Shown here: piece after piece, positions 48,343 to 60,246 of the stretch | Numbering within the stretch: position 1 is the stretch's first letter | Layout of the letters: every line of letters starts with the position of its first letter | From: Uloborus plumipes | Taxonomy: Eukaryota > Arthropoda > Arachnida > Araneae > Uloboridae | NCBI GenBank assembly: GCA_038373865.1 | Contig: JAXGGA010002184.1 | Coordinates: 62,001-126,000 of the forward strand | Reading direction: 5' to 3' | DNA length: 64,000 nt | The notes under the pieces: model-generated | What the model saw: only the letters and a program-made list of their open reading frames with translations | Databases searched by the model: none | What the model was told of the DNA's origin: nothing | Made by a program: the position numbers and the translations under genes

Positions 48343-48889
48343 CAGCAGATATATGACAAAAATTAATGGAATTAAGCCTTTAATGATAGAAGCATATAAC
48401 TTGGGATGGACATACTATATATATTAACGAGTAATTCTGGATACGCGGCCATCTGAGGTTTCGAATATTTCAGCAATGGCGGACGTTCGAAATTGCGGCC
48501 TCTGAGTACATATTATGTACTTCTTTGTTTCGTTATTCACAATGTTCATAGCGTACGTTGCGAAAAAAATCACGGGATTTCATACCCTTCTCTTTAAAAG
48601 TTTTATTGCGTTCCCTTTTTCAGTGAATTTTAACTTTAACCTATAAGGGCGCTTCATAGTTCTTTTTTATCGCCCAAAAATGCGCAGCAGATATATGACC
48701 AAAACTGATGGAATCGTGCCTTTAATGGTAGTTGCTTACAAATTTGAGTACAGATGTCAAATATATAAGGTGGTAATTCTGGATATTCAGCTATTTAAGT
48801 TCTAACATTCTAGCATATTACATTACATTACACTCCAGATTCCCATATTTCAGTAATGGCGGACATTCAAAATGGCTGCTCTTGAATGT
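48343..48889 (+). repeat. Diverged tandem duplication (~340-bp unit)
   Basis: GCAGCAGATATATGAC, GCCTTTAATG, GTAATTCTGGATA and ATTTCAGYAATGGCGGAC occur in the same order at 48343-48525 and again at 48684-48889. The 955-bp element at 48892 begins right after the second unit. Confidence 0.7.
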
Positions 48890-48891
48890 AT

Positions 48892-49846
48892 GGGTGATTC
48901 TCCAAAAACCTGGCATTTTCAACTCACAAACTCTATAAAAATAAAAATGCTTAAAAAAATCTAAAAAAAATCATACTTACTCTTTGTTAGGAGCTTATTA
49001 AGATAAAAATAGAGGGAACTCACTTTAAGTATGCCAGATTACCAGTGCTTTAAAAGTAATGCTAGAGTGGCATTTTTTTTGTTTTTGCGCCAGGAGAGGG
49101 ACATTTTTTTTGCGCCAGGAGAGGGACATTTTAATCAAAAAAGGCTGATATTTCTACCCGGAATTATATAGAAGGTAAATAATGGTATTTTTCTCTTTTA
49201 TCCCTCTTAACTCAATTGCATACTGCAGGCAGAATTATTATTTTTATTTTATTTAGAGCAGAAATGTTGGCCAGGAGAGGGACATCGAAAATGTGACATA
49301 CCTCATTTTGAACTAAAGAATAATAATACGAACAGCAGACACATTCTATAGACAAAATACTCTATGAGTCCAAAGAAGTGATGAGAATAAACAGTGTTAT
49401 AGCACTGCAGATTCAAAATTCCTTCTTTTTGCCTTTAAATAATTGAACCAATTTTTAGGCCAGGAGAGAGACATGCAATCTGGGGACAAACTTCAAAATG
49501 ATGTACCTGATTATATAATCATTTAAATAAGCTAAAACAACACTATATTACACTCATAACTATACATAATTCAACACTACAAGTGGAATTTGTGCAATGT
49601 TCACGTAAAATTTTAAAATAATTTATTTACATTTTAGAAACAGGGTGGGACACGCAAAAAAGGTGACTTTTTGGCTATTCAAAAATTTTTGCAGAAAAAA
49701 ATAAATGAAAAATTGCTTTAATGCGAATTGAACAACATCAGAATAAGTATTTCTAACAATTAAAAAAAAAAAAAAAATTCTAGGTCAAATAATTTTTGTG
49801 CTGTCCTACGGGGACATCATATTGTTCGGATTTTGGAGAATCACCC
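48892..49846. mobile_element. 955-bp DNA element, GGGTGATTCTCCAAAA ends, TSD GTAT
   Basis: GGGTGATTCTCCAAAA and its inverse TTTTGGAGAATCACCC bound the element, with GTAT on both sides (48888-48891, 49847-49850). The phrase CCAGGAGAGGGACAT recurs about four times, with two weaker forms near the right end. It has no coding capacity. A near-identical copy is at 53188. Confidence 0.92.
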
Positions 49847-51967
49847 GTATCTGAGAAACTCCATTGTTTTTAACCCCCGACGCAACAAGGAAGGTGGTTA
49901 TAAGTTTGGCGTGTCTGACGAGCTGTGTATCTGTCGATCTCTGTATCTGTGTGTAGTACTCTAGCGCTTAAACTGATGGACCGATTTTGAAAAAACAAAA
50001 AAAAAAGTATTGAGAGAAATTAATTAAAAACTTTTAAACTATTTTTTGCAATTTTTGAAATGAAAACATACTTGAAAATTTAGAAGAATAGTACCAAAAG
50101 AAGGAGAAAAAAAGCCTGCTGATGATAGAATGTGTTTGGAACTTCCATATCATACAGAACTCGAAACATAATGTTTTTTTAACAAATGTGGCTCAGCCTT
50201 AAATTAACACGATTGAAAACCGATGTCATTGTTTGACGGCAAGGAAAGAAAACTAAATCCTTTAAAATGTTTATTTGTTGTCAGTTTCTATTTAATAACA
50301 ATTAAATATACTTGTAATTGATATGAGTATAGGAATTTTAAAATGAGTTCCAATCTTCCCTCTTTTTTTTCTCTGCTTTTACGACTATAAAATTTTACTG
50401 GCTTTGATTGCTTTACATTTTAGTCGAACTTTTATCCTTTCATTGTATTTTTAATCGTCAATTTCTTTCGGAATGGATTCTGCAAGTGATCATTTTCTGT
50501 GATCACTTTAAAAGACTTCGCTCTGGTAGTTTCGAATGATTTTAATGAGATGGAATGGATCTGTTTTTGGTAAATGAAATTCTGACTGATAGTTGTCGTC
50601 ACTATATTAGGATTTTCTCACTGCTTCAAAGAATATACTTGGAATGTAGGTAAGATTATGTGTGTATATTTTAAATAACGAAACAAAATGATTCTTTTAA
50701 TTTTGGAGACGGATGGAAAATGTACATGCGCTCACATGGCTTCTTTTTTTTTTTTGAAACTTTATTGCACGAGCACAGACGTGATGGTACAGCTAGTTAA
50801 AGAATAAAGCAACAAGAAGTTACCTCTGTACTACAACAATAATTTTAAAATACAAGTTTGAAGCACTAAAAGAACAATAAAAAAATGTATTTACTTGTTC
50901 CGGGATGACAAGAAAACATCTTAAAAAAAGGAAAAAAAATGTGAGATGAGTAGGCTTGGTGGTGATAAATGTTATAATTAAAATATTAGGACAAAAAAAG
51001 GGGTGGGGCGAAAAATAAATGTGGAAGTAATATTTAAACAGCTTTTATCAACTGAATTTTGTATCCAGAAACAAAGCACACACATCTTTTGCATTCAAAA
51101 TGAGTCCCTTATAAACCTCCAAAACACGTTTATGTAATGTTTTATTTGATTTCCGTTTGCAACGTTTTTGTTATTTATTTATTATTTTTTTCTTATTACT
51201 TTAAGGAACAGTTGCACACTTCTGTACAAAACTCAAATCACATTTATAATTCAAGTTTTGTACAGGAAGAAAAAAAATCAATTCAAGTTCATAGCTTTAT
51301 CCTGCAGTAAAAATTTTGCTGTCTTTAACAATATTTGATTTTTACAACTACGCGGTATTGATCGAGTACCTGATCGAAACAGCCAAATACGGAGTATTTC
51401 CCGAGTACTCGGTACGACACAAATAAAGTTATAAACTTGTACTGAAAAAACTACTTACGTAGGATTATTAATCAGTACAGGCGTTTACTGTTTTGGTGCG
51501 TAACGGTTATTCCCGTTTTAATGTGATGGAGTAAAATGGTGGGAAAGTCTTTTTTTTTTTTTCCGCTGTCCGTTCACTTGTTGAAGAGTGGATCGCTTTC
51601 TCGTTTGTCTTATCTCCCCTTTAATCGCAATGCCTGGACCATAAAATCTCTCGGACGAAGTGTGGGGAGTGAGCTGCGGTCACACACTTGACGATTCGAA
51701 ATTGGGTGGTAATTAGTATACCCCCACCCACCCCGCTGCTTGCTCAACCTACGTTCTCTTTTTCTTGGAATTCTGAGGAAAAAGCTTGGCAACCCTGACG
51801 CCAATTCCAAGAAACTAGAATTTTATCTTGGCGTTCAATTTAACCTGCTCAGCTGTGAATGAGAGTTTTTTACAGTACCATCTTTGACTCTCATTGCAGT
51901 TGTTTTCACCGCTGTACTTCAAAACTGGTTGCGAAGTGTCCAATCTTTCCCTTTTAGAGTATCTTTG
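49847..51967. other. Repeat-rich spacer without recognised gene
   Basis: The first part (ACCCCCGACGCAACAAGGAA, then TGTATCTGTCGATCTCTGTA and TTAAACTGATGGACCGATTT) looks like the edge of a dispersed repeat. The rest is AT-rich. The open frames at 51610-52123 on the minus strand are not supported by any motif. Confidence 0.4.
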
Positions 51968-53133
51968 GTAGCATCGCATAGAACAGGTATAAATGCGCAG
52001 TGCTTTTACAGAGCTTTCATTTCTGTTCAAGTTATTCATGTGAAGAGGTTTTAACGTGATGATGACCGCACGACGTGAATTAACAGACTTTGAACGCGGA
52101 ATGTTAGTTGGAGCTAGACGCATGGGTCATGCCATTTCGGAAATCGTTAGAGAATTCAACATTCCCAGATCCACTGTGTCAAGAGTGTGCCGAGAGTATG
52201 AAATTTCAGGCATAACATCCCACCATGGACAGCGCAGTGGTCGACCGCCTGCACTTAAAGATCGAGACCGGCGACGTCTGCAAAGAGTCGTAAATTCTAA
52301 CAGACAAGCAACACTGCGTCAAATCACCGTAGAAATCAATGTGGGACGTACAATGGACGTGTCTGCTAAAACTGTGAGGAGAAATTTGGATTTCTTGGGC
52401 TATTCCAGCAGAAGACCGACTCGAGTGCCTTTACTGACAGAACGACATCGCTTGCAGCGACTCTCGTGGGCACGTGAGCATATCGGTTGGTCCCTAGATG
52501 AATGGAAAACCATGGCCTGGTCCGATGAGTCACGATTTCAGCTGGTAAGAGCCGATGGTAGGGTTCGAGTGTGGCGCAGACCCCACGAAGCCATGGACCC
52601 AAACTGTCAGCAAGGCACTGTTCAAGCTGGTGGTGGCTCCGTAATGGTGTGGGCTGTTTTTTCATGGCATGGACTTGGTCCTCTAGTGCGACTGGACCGA
52701 ACATTGACTGGAAATGCTTATGTGCAGCTACTTGGAGATCACTTGCAGCCATTCATGGACTTCATGTACCCAAACAACGATGGGATTTTTATGGATGACA
52801 ATGCGCCATGTCACCGGGCCACAACTGTTCGCAATTGGTTTGAAGAAAATTCTGGACAATTCCAACGAATGATTTGGCCACCTAGATCGCCCGACATGAA
52901 TCCCATTGAGCATTTATGGGACACCATCGAGAGGTCTGTTCGTGCCCAAAATCCTGCCCCATCAACGCTTTCACAATTATGGACGTCTATCGAGACAGCA
53001 TGGCTCAATATTCCTGCAGAAGACTTCCAACGACTTGTTGAGTCCATGCCACGTCGAGTTGTTGCACTTCGCCGGGCAAAAGGAGGGCAGACACGATATT
53101 AAGAGGTATCCCATGACTTTTGTCACTTCAGTG
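51968..53133 (+). mobile_element. Tc1-like element (DD36E type), left end missing
   Basis: The right end CCATGACTTTTGTCACTTCA GTG meets TA at 53134. The transposase stop lies only 30 bp inside it. Upstream, leader sequence homologous to the family (GGTAGCATCGC, a TATAAA box at 51988-51993) is present, but the expected left inverted repeat is not; sequence before 51968 is unrelated. A matching left end exists at 43188. As it stands the element lacks one terminus and should not excise by itself. Confidence 0.85.
52059..53102 (+). CDS. Tc1-like transposase, intact (347 aa)
   Basis: This is an uninterrupted frame from ATG 52059 to TAA 53100-53102; a second Met follows at once. Residues about 1-60 hold the first HTH (DFERGMLVGARRMGHAISEI, STVSRVCREYEISG), then GRPP near 66 and a second HTH-like region. 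The DDE catalytic residues are D in AWSDESRF, D in MDDNAPCH and E in MNPIEHLWD. There are 36 residues between the last two, unlike the 34 of typical Tc1; DD36E spacing is known from the Incomer group. GGGSVMVW and the C-terminal end KGGQTRY are family-typical. A TATA box lies 71 bp upstream. The protein could be functional and could act in trans on related ends. Confidence 0.95.
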   Translation: MMTARRELTDFERGMLVGARRMGHAISEIVREFNIPRSTVSRVCREYEISGITSHHGQRSGRPPALKDRDRRRLQRVVNSNRQATLRQITVEINVGRTMDVSAKTVRRNLDFLGYSSRRPTRVPLLTERHRLQRLSWAREHIGWSLDEWKTMAWSDESRFQLVRADGRVRVWRRPHEAMDPNCQQGTVQAGGGSVMVWAVFSWHGLGPLVRLDRTLTGNAYVQLLGDHLQPFMDFMYPNNDGIFMDDNAPCHRATTVRNWFEENSGQFQRMIWPPRSPDMNPIEHLWDTIERSVRAQNPAPSTLSQLWTSIETAWLNIPAEDFQRLVESMPRRVVALRRAKGGQTRY

Positions 53134-53187
53134 TATAATGCATAAGGTATAATATATATTTATGTAAACTTAATGTGTAACGTCTAT

Positions 53188-54141
53188 GGGTGATTCTCCA
53201 AAAACCTGGCATTTTCAACTCACAAACTCTATAAAAATAAAAATGCTTAAAAAAATCTAAAAAAAAGCATACTTACTCTTTGTTAGGAGCTTATTAAGAG
53301 AAAAATAGAGGGAAGTCACTTTAAGTATGCCAGATTACCAGTGCTTTAAAAGTAATGCTAGAGTGGCATTTTTTTTTGTTTTTGCGCCAGGAGAGGGACA
53401 TTTTTTTTGCACCAGGAGAGGGACATTTTAATCAAAAAAGGCTGATATTTCTACCTGGAGTTATATAGAAGGTAAATAATGGTATTTTTCTCTTTTATCC
53501 TCTTAACTCAATTACACACTGCAGGCAGAATTATTCTTTTTATTTTATTTAGAACAGAAATGTTGGCCAGGAGAGGGACATCGAAAATGTTACATACCGC
53601 ATTTTGAACTAAGGAATAATAATACGAACTGCAGACACATTCTATAGACAAAAAACTCTATGAGTCCAAAGAAGTGATGAGAATAAACACTGTTATAGTA
53701 CTGCAGATTCAAAATTCCTTCTTTTTGCCTTTAATAATTGAACCAATTTGTAGGCCAGGAGAGGGACATGCAATCTGGGGACAAACTTCAAAATGATGTA
53801 CCTGATTATATAATCATTTAAATAAGGTAAAACAACACTATATTACACTCATAACTATACATAATTCAACACTACAAGTGAAATTTGTGCAATGTTCACG
53901 TAAAATTTTAAAATAATTTATTTACATTTTAGAAACAGGTTTGGACACGCAAAAAAGGTGACTTTTTGGCTATTCAAAAATTTTTGTAGAAAAAAATAAA
54001 TGAAAACTTGCTTTAATATGAATTGAATAACATCAGAATAAGTATTTCTAACAATTAAAAAAATAAAAAACTTTCTAGGTCAAATAATTTTTGTGCTGTC
54101 CTACGGGGACATTATATTGTTCGGATTTTGGAGAATCACCC
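53188..54141. mobile_element. 954-bp DNA element, GGGTGATTCTCCAAAA ends, TSD CTAT
   Basis: Nearly identical in sequence and orientation to the element at 48892, with its own flanking duplication CTAT (53184-53187, 54142-54145). The different target sites show two independent insertions, not a segmental duplication. Small differences include TGGCATTTTTTTTTG length changes and CCAGGAGAGGGAC variants. Confidence 0.92.
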
Positions 54142-54280
54142 CTATACCATGCCTTATAACAGTGTAAATATTCCTTATAGAGTTAACAGTAAAATGTATT
54201 GCGAAAACATTTCTTACGAAAATTTTACTGACACGAAGTTACTTCTCTTTCCGTTTTCAACTATACTTCAAAAAATAAAC

Positions 54281-54501
54281 TGTTGTTTTTACAGTATAAT
54301 ACTGACAGCAGATGTTCCGGTTTAAAACTGTATAATGCACAGTAATAAACTGTAAAATGAGCGATTTTAGTTTCTTTCTGTAAAAGCTACAACTTTACTG
54401 CTAACTGTAAAACTAGAAATTTTACAGTTTATTACTGTAAAATTAGCACTTTTTACAGCTTGTTACTACAAAATTAGCTGCATTATACTGTAAAAACAAC
54501 A
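54281..54501. mobile_element. 221-bp palindromic MITE, TGTTGTTTTTACAGTATAAT ends
   Basis: The 20-bp ends are a perfect inverted repeat. ACTGTAAAA or its inverse TTTTACAGT recurs many times across the body in both orientations. It is non-coding. Flanks give no clear target duplication. Confidence 0.78.
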
Positions 54502-55161
54502 TCTATTTTTTACAGTGTAGTTCCCGTAGCGTCGTTTCACTGACTAAATATCCCAAATCAGCTCAAGAGGTAAGATTGAAAAGGGAAAATGGGGGAGGGG
54601 GTGTCAGCAGTCCTATTTTATTTTAAAAGAAAGGCAAAATGTTAAATGACATCCCAACCTTGACAAACTTGCTCGTGCTATTAACCACTCTTTATTTCTT
54701 TTTCTCTTACAATGTTGGACAAGTTGTCTTTTGAAATATATTAACAAAATAACATTTCTTCCACAAAAGAAGCTCTTTGTTTAGTTAACAAAAGTGAACA
54801 GATTCATGAAAAACTCCAATTGCCCCAAGAAGGGAAAAGAATAACAAATACATTTCTATACAAACGAAATAAAATCGTTTACAAATACCTGTTTGTGCAG
54901 AGCTCTGATTTTTTTCAATGACGGAGTTCTCAATTCATGTACGTTTCAATGGTTGCAATCAGGTCAAGCGGTAAATTTGGGTTTACTCTTGGTTTTGAGA
55001 CAACACTAGGAACTGATACATTGAACTCTTGAGCAGTGGTTAAAGCGGTTAAATTTACATTAGAAGACAAATTTTCAACGTTAGCATGCTTTAGGCTTTC
55101 GGTAAGGTGTTCTCAACCACTGGTCTACAAAAAATTAATATTTTTTTTACCATGGTCTTAT

Positions 55162-56779
55162 CAGGAGCGGATACAAGGGAGGAGCTCTTCTCCAGCAGTT
55201 TTTCGACTTGAAATTAAAAAAAAAAAGTAATTTTAGATGATCTTCGTTGGTAGGGGAGACTGGGGACGGTTGTGACACGGGGCGGTTGTGACAGTCGTCA
55301 TATTAGCATAACCATAATTAATACCTGGTTGAAGCAAAGAGAGATAGTATCAGCATGTTTGTCTGAATGTGTGTCAAAGCATTGCGGTAGCCATCGAGCG
55401 ACATTAACGCTAGCAGAGGGGTTGGTTACTTTTTAATAGTCAAAAGTAAGTTTTTTTGTTCGATTTCTTTTAGTAATTCCTGTTAAATAGGTACAGATAG
55501 AGAAATGAAAGTTTTCTCCCCGTTAGTAGTGAACCTTAATAGTGAAATAGCAGTGATTACTTTTTATGTAAGCTATTTTGTATTGCCATGGCGATTGCTG
55601 TTTTCAAAAGTAGTGGGTTGGGGTCGGTTGTGACAAATTGCGTGGGGACGGTTGTGACACGAGTAAAACATGTTTTTATCATATTTGATGCCCATAATAT
55701 GCTTGAAGGAGACAGAAATAGGGCAGTGTGACCTAATGAAATATAAAGAAGCTTATAAAGAAGTGAAACTTTTTTTTCTTTCGGACAACTTTGGAAATGC
55801 AACGTTAATCGTAAGTCTTTGCTACGAAACATTCATTCGTAAACGCGATGGAGCCGGCCGGCGCTGTCACAATGAAAACAACGTGTGCATAGGTTATATT
55901 GCTAATAATAAAGTGCTTTTGAGCTTATATATAAGCTGAAAGCAGACATGAGAGTGAAATGGCTACTGAGAAAAGGTTTCCTTCATTTATGAATAGAAAT
56001 TTTTCACGTTTGTTCGTGTAGCTCATGCAACTAGCCTTTCAAGAGTAACAAGCTTCAATAAAACAAATAAATGTAGAATCTTTCTTTGATACTTGAGAAT
56101 TGTTATGAACAGACACGGCTATGAACCCTTAGGATGTGCATAATGTTGCCAAAACAGACGTTACGAAATTCCAAAAACCTGATATTGTTGCAAAACTTGG
56201 TATAAGGCTACTTCAACTGAACGAGGCACATTGTTAAATGTTAAACTTTCCTAGATGAAGGTTATGTTGAATTACGTTTAATATTACTTGAAATTAAAAG
56301 TGATCTAGACTATTTTGCTGTATTTTTTGACTTGTCACAACCGACCCCAAGCACTGTCACAACCGCCCCTGGGGTGGGGTCGGTTGTGACATTCTTTCCT
56401 TTTTTGTTTAGTTTGGTCCTGTGAGTTAACTATTGTACTTAGGGAGGAAATTTTAGTATTTATAAGCAGGCAAATGTACACTTTAACATAAAAACAACTT
56501 TAAACCAGTTCACAGGCATTACTAAGGGATCTATGGGGGAGCAAATGAAAATTGTCACAACTGTCCCCAGTCTCCCCTACTATGAGAAATAGTTGGGGTT
56601 CGGGGCTCTGGTCTAGATTTTTTTCGAAATTGAAGATCAAAACATTAGTAACATTTGTAAGCCACATATTGAAGACCAAAACATTTGTAATAAACACCAG
56701 GAAATGTAGTAAAAAAGGGGGCAAGTAGAAAACGAAAACCAATCGCCCCTCCCTTAAAACATTTCTGGATCCGTTCTTG
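55162..56779. mobile_element. hAT MITE interrupted by a pogo-type element
   Basis: The left end CAGGAGCGGATACAAGG and the right end TTTCTGGATCCGTTCTTG are inverse-related and match the hAT MITEs at 38572 and 56883. GGTCTTAT (55154-55161) and GGTCTTAG (56780-56787) form an 8-bp duplication with one change. A 1325-bp TA-flanked element sits inside, so the original hAT MITE was about 290 bp. Confidence 0.82.
55253..56577. mobile_element. 1325-bp pogo-type element, GGGGAGACTGGGGAC ends
   Basis: GGGGAGACTGGGGACGGTTG and the inverse (one mismatch) lie between TA dinucleotides (55251-55252, 56578-56579). GGGGACGGTTGTGACA variants recur at least seven times, direct near the left and inverted or direct near the right. 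The ends share GGGGARAC with the pogo-like element at 45776. No intact transposase was found. Confidence 0.85.
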
Positions 56780-56882
56780 GGTCTTAGTGACGCAAAAGGG
56801 AAAAGAAATCGGGGTGAGACTTATAAATACATAAAATTAGTTGGTCACCTAATGGTCACCCCTCCCCCAGGTCATCTTAGCC

Positions 56883-57158
56883 CAGAGGCGGATACACGAG
56901 AGGATCGCTGGGGGGCGATCACCCCTCCCTTGGGTTACTTTTCACCGGTAATTTTTCGACTTTGAAGTTCTAAAAATACAATTTTATGCAAGTTTTAGTG
57001 AAGTTAGGGGAAGGAGTTTTGAGCCACTGCATCGAAAGTATTTCAGAATTGAAGTTCGAAACTTTTGAGATCAATATTTTTGGACTTGTACTATAGTATG
57101 CATAAAAAGTTAAGATCAATCGCCCCTCCCTTGAAAACTTTCTGGATCCGCCCTTTTG
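56883..57158. mobile_element. 276-bp hAT MITE
   Basis: CAGAGGCGGATACACG at the left and TTTCTGGATCCGCCCTTTTG at the right match the two other copies of this family. Flanks TCTTAGCC and CCTTAGCA agree at 6 of 8 positions, a likely worn 8-bp duplication. The shared interior includes ATCGCCCCTCCCTT. Confidence 0.75.
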
Positions 57159-57678
57159 CCTTAGCAAAGCCGCCCTTGAAAGGAAGAACCCTTCCTTTCC
57201 TCAAGAGCTGCGAAGTCGAAATTGCGAAATATAAACTCGATTTCGTGATCGAAAATAGATGTTTCTGGAACATGTAGGCCATCACACCGGAACGTGCACT
57301 GTTGCTTTTCGAACCTCATCGAAGAGAATGGGGTTAAAAGAGAAAGTTCTTTAATAAGAGAGAAAAAGAGAATCCGAAACCGCTCAGGCGAGGTGTAATT
57401 TGTCTCGGTAGATCCGTTAAGTGTTAGTAGGAAATCAAAATGTGCTTCTTTCTGGAATAACCGCTTTGTTGAGCACAAAAACAAATTGGAAAACTATTTA
57501 AAAAGCGAAGTTACAGAATGAAAAAATGGGTAAGAAGTTGTTTGTAAGTGATAGCATGCTTTTTAAAAACATTTTGACCCCCTTCCCCTCTTTGTCATAA
57601 AGTGTCACATTTCAACTCTCCCCAGTCCCTCTTTGTCACATGTCGGCTATTTTTCAAAAACATTATTCTTATAAAAAT

Positions 57679-59012
57679 ACTAGCTGCGTGGCCCGTCGTT
57701 GCACGTGCTACCTCTGTATAAATGTACTATTCAACACAATACCCAATATAAAAATACCACGCACTTTTATTATGTGCTTAGATAAGTACCCATGTTGTAC
57801 TAAACGTTGACAAATCAAATTATTTATTTAGATTTGTCAACGGATTTATTGACGGACATTAGATTTGTTAACCAACTTAAAAAAAAGGTTAGACTCATTT
57901 GAAGCCAACGTATATATGTGCTACATAAGGAAAAAAACGTTAAAAGAATAATTAAACACTACCCAATATAAAAATACTATGCAATTAAATTATGTGTTTA
58001 ATACCAATGATACAAAATAGTAAAAACGTTACAAAAATATGACGAATCATATTAGTTACTTAGATTAGTAACTATCTTAAATCGTTAAAAACAAAAAAAG
58101 AAGGTTTGACTCATTTGAAATCTACTTACCTACCTTTTACATAAGAAAAAAAAGTCAAAAGAATAAAAAAACAATACCCTATATAAATATACTATGGTTT
58201 TAAATTATGTGCTTAGTTAAGTACCTGAGGTACACTATACTAATAAAGTTACAAAGAACAACCACAAATGAATAAAAAATACTAACAATGCAGAAATAAG
58301 GAAGACAAAAGCTAATAGAAATATCCTACAAAGCAAATTATCTCCATATATTATTTCTCTAAGCCGAATCCTATACCCGGTCGAAACTCGCTCATTTCTT
58401 TATCGAATTGCAAGAAAATTTATGATTTTGAAGCTTATCCCGCGGGCTATTGACGAAAATTAGACCCACCCTCTAAAAAGTGTCGGTTCGTTTTTTATTC
58501 GAACTTCAATTTTTGGGCACAAAATTGACTCTATCTAGCGAAATAATTGTCGTATCGTCTCCATTTTGATTTCATTCGAAAGATTAAAAAAAATGCGTTC
58601 TTTGGATGGTTTCTCCGCTAGCGCCGCGTAACGAGAATCTCGAAAATCCACGTTTAAGCGACTTATAAGCGATTGAAGTTTGAAAAAGTTAAATTTTTTG
58701 CTCAACTGTTAAAATCGTTATACCATTGTTGTTCAAATCAATTTTAAATGCGACATTTCAAGCCAAGGCTTAGCTCGGTAAACCTTAATTGTAACTTTTA
58801 TTGTTTCAAAAAACGTGTAGTTTGCGATAACGTTAGTATTTAGTTTAGTAGTAGCCTTGGGTATTTGATTTTAATATAGGGTATCACTTTTGTAGTAGTT
58901 GTAAAAGTGAACGTGTCTTTGATCTCTTTGAAAAGTTGTCAGAACGACGGCAGTAGATGGCGATGTTGTGCAAATGAAGCCAATAAATATTGTCGTATTA
59001 AATTTTAAGTTT

Positions 59013-59055
<43 letters not shown>

Positions 59056-59602
59056 GGAATTCCGCACAGGTTACCTAGTATACCTGAATATCAAAGAGAA
59101 ACACGAAAACCATTTCGTGAGCCATGTGGCAAAAAGCAAGACTCTCGAGGCTAGAGCAATTTTCAACCAGCGCTCTCTACATAGTTGCTAAAAAAATAAT
59201 TTTAACGAACGACATCTCTCGAGAAGAGTGGAAACTAATCCACATTAAAAGGCAAATCATTGGGAATCATTAGAGTGCAAACTATAAGCTCCCCGTTTGA
59301 GCATCTGCTTGATTGTCAAACATTGAATGTAGAGGGCGCCTCCACAGTTGCAAAAGCTTAGCAATACTCTTTATGAGTGCCATCTCTCGGGAAGAGAGTT
59401 AACTAATTCTTTTCGTGGAGCTTATTATTTTTTACATTATTATTTTTAGTTATAACAATAACTCCTATAGCCTAAAGCCTTCCTAGATAAATGGAATATT
59501 CAACACAAAAAGAATTTTTCAAATCGAACCAGTAGTTCCTGGGATTAGCGCGTTCAAGCAAACAAACAAACAAACTCTACAGCTTTATATTATTAGTATA
59601 GA
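57679..59602 (-). mobile_element. Non-autonomous Helitron
   Basis: Read on the minus strand it begins TCTATACTAATAATATAAAG and GAGTTTGTTTGTTTG, then ACGCGCTAATCCCAGGAACT, a start shared by a widespread arthropod Helitron group. It ends in a GC-rich segment and CAGCTAGT (plus strand ACTAGCTG at 57679). There are no terminal inverted repeats and no Rep/helicase frame. A T36-class run lies at 59018-59053. The expected A/T insertion site is not clean at both ends. Confidence 0.72.
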
Positions 59603-60246
59603 AGATATGGTGTCATTTCTTGTTACACATGTCATAAATGATCGACATATCTCTGGTAGATAAAGGGACCCCAAAACATGCGTTGCGACGAGCTCCAAAT
59701 CAGTTTATCCGCCACGCTGCTGATTGAACATATTTAAGCTCATTGTATTCGGCTGTCAAAAAGATTTTTAAAAAAAACTCCAAGTCATATCCCCGAGTTT
59801 TCTCTGACTTCTAGAGTTGAAGGAAAAATTTGCACAGTTTATTACCCAACAATTTGCATTTAGACGAGTATAATAAGCAAGGTGAGCTTCTGTTATCAAA
59901 GTTGTTATTCTGTTTGGAATAGTGTGTCTGGTAACATTCTGCCTCGTGACATAATATCCTTGCTGTATTTCACACATGATTGAACCTGTAACAGTGGTTA
60001 AATTTCCTGCTATTCGTGCTGCAGCATTATCAAATTTTGTCCTCGCAATTCGTACAACAAACCACTTATTGCTATAACTTTTGCAGCCCTCTTTTATTGA
60101 GTGTGTCCTACTTTACGATGACAATGAGATGTATTTTAAACCTCTCCTACTTTGTGAAGACTTGGCTGTGATTCAAAATGGATTGCATGTTTTTTACCGA
60201 GTATGACTGAATTACAAAAAACGCATGGTGCTTTCCTCAGAAAATT

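Noticed and set aside
52366..52752. 128-codon antisense open frame
   Set aside because: A shadow of the intact transposase on the plus strand.
43188..53133. A single 9.9-kb Tc1 element from the left end at 43188 to the right end at 53133
   Set aside because: Both fragments contain the same GTAGCATC leader bases, and other complete elements fill the interval. A simple split is possible but not supported enough to annotate.
48892..54141. Segmental duplication explaining the two 955-bp repeats
   Set aside because: Each copy has its own different 4-bp flanking duplication, so they are separate insertions.
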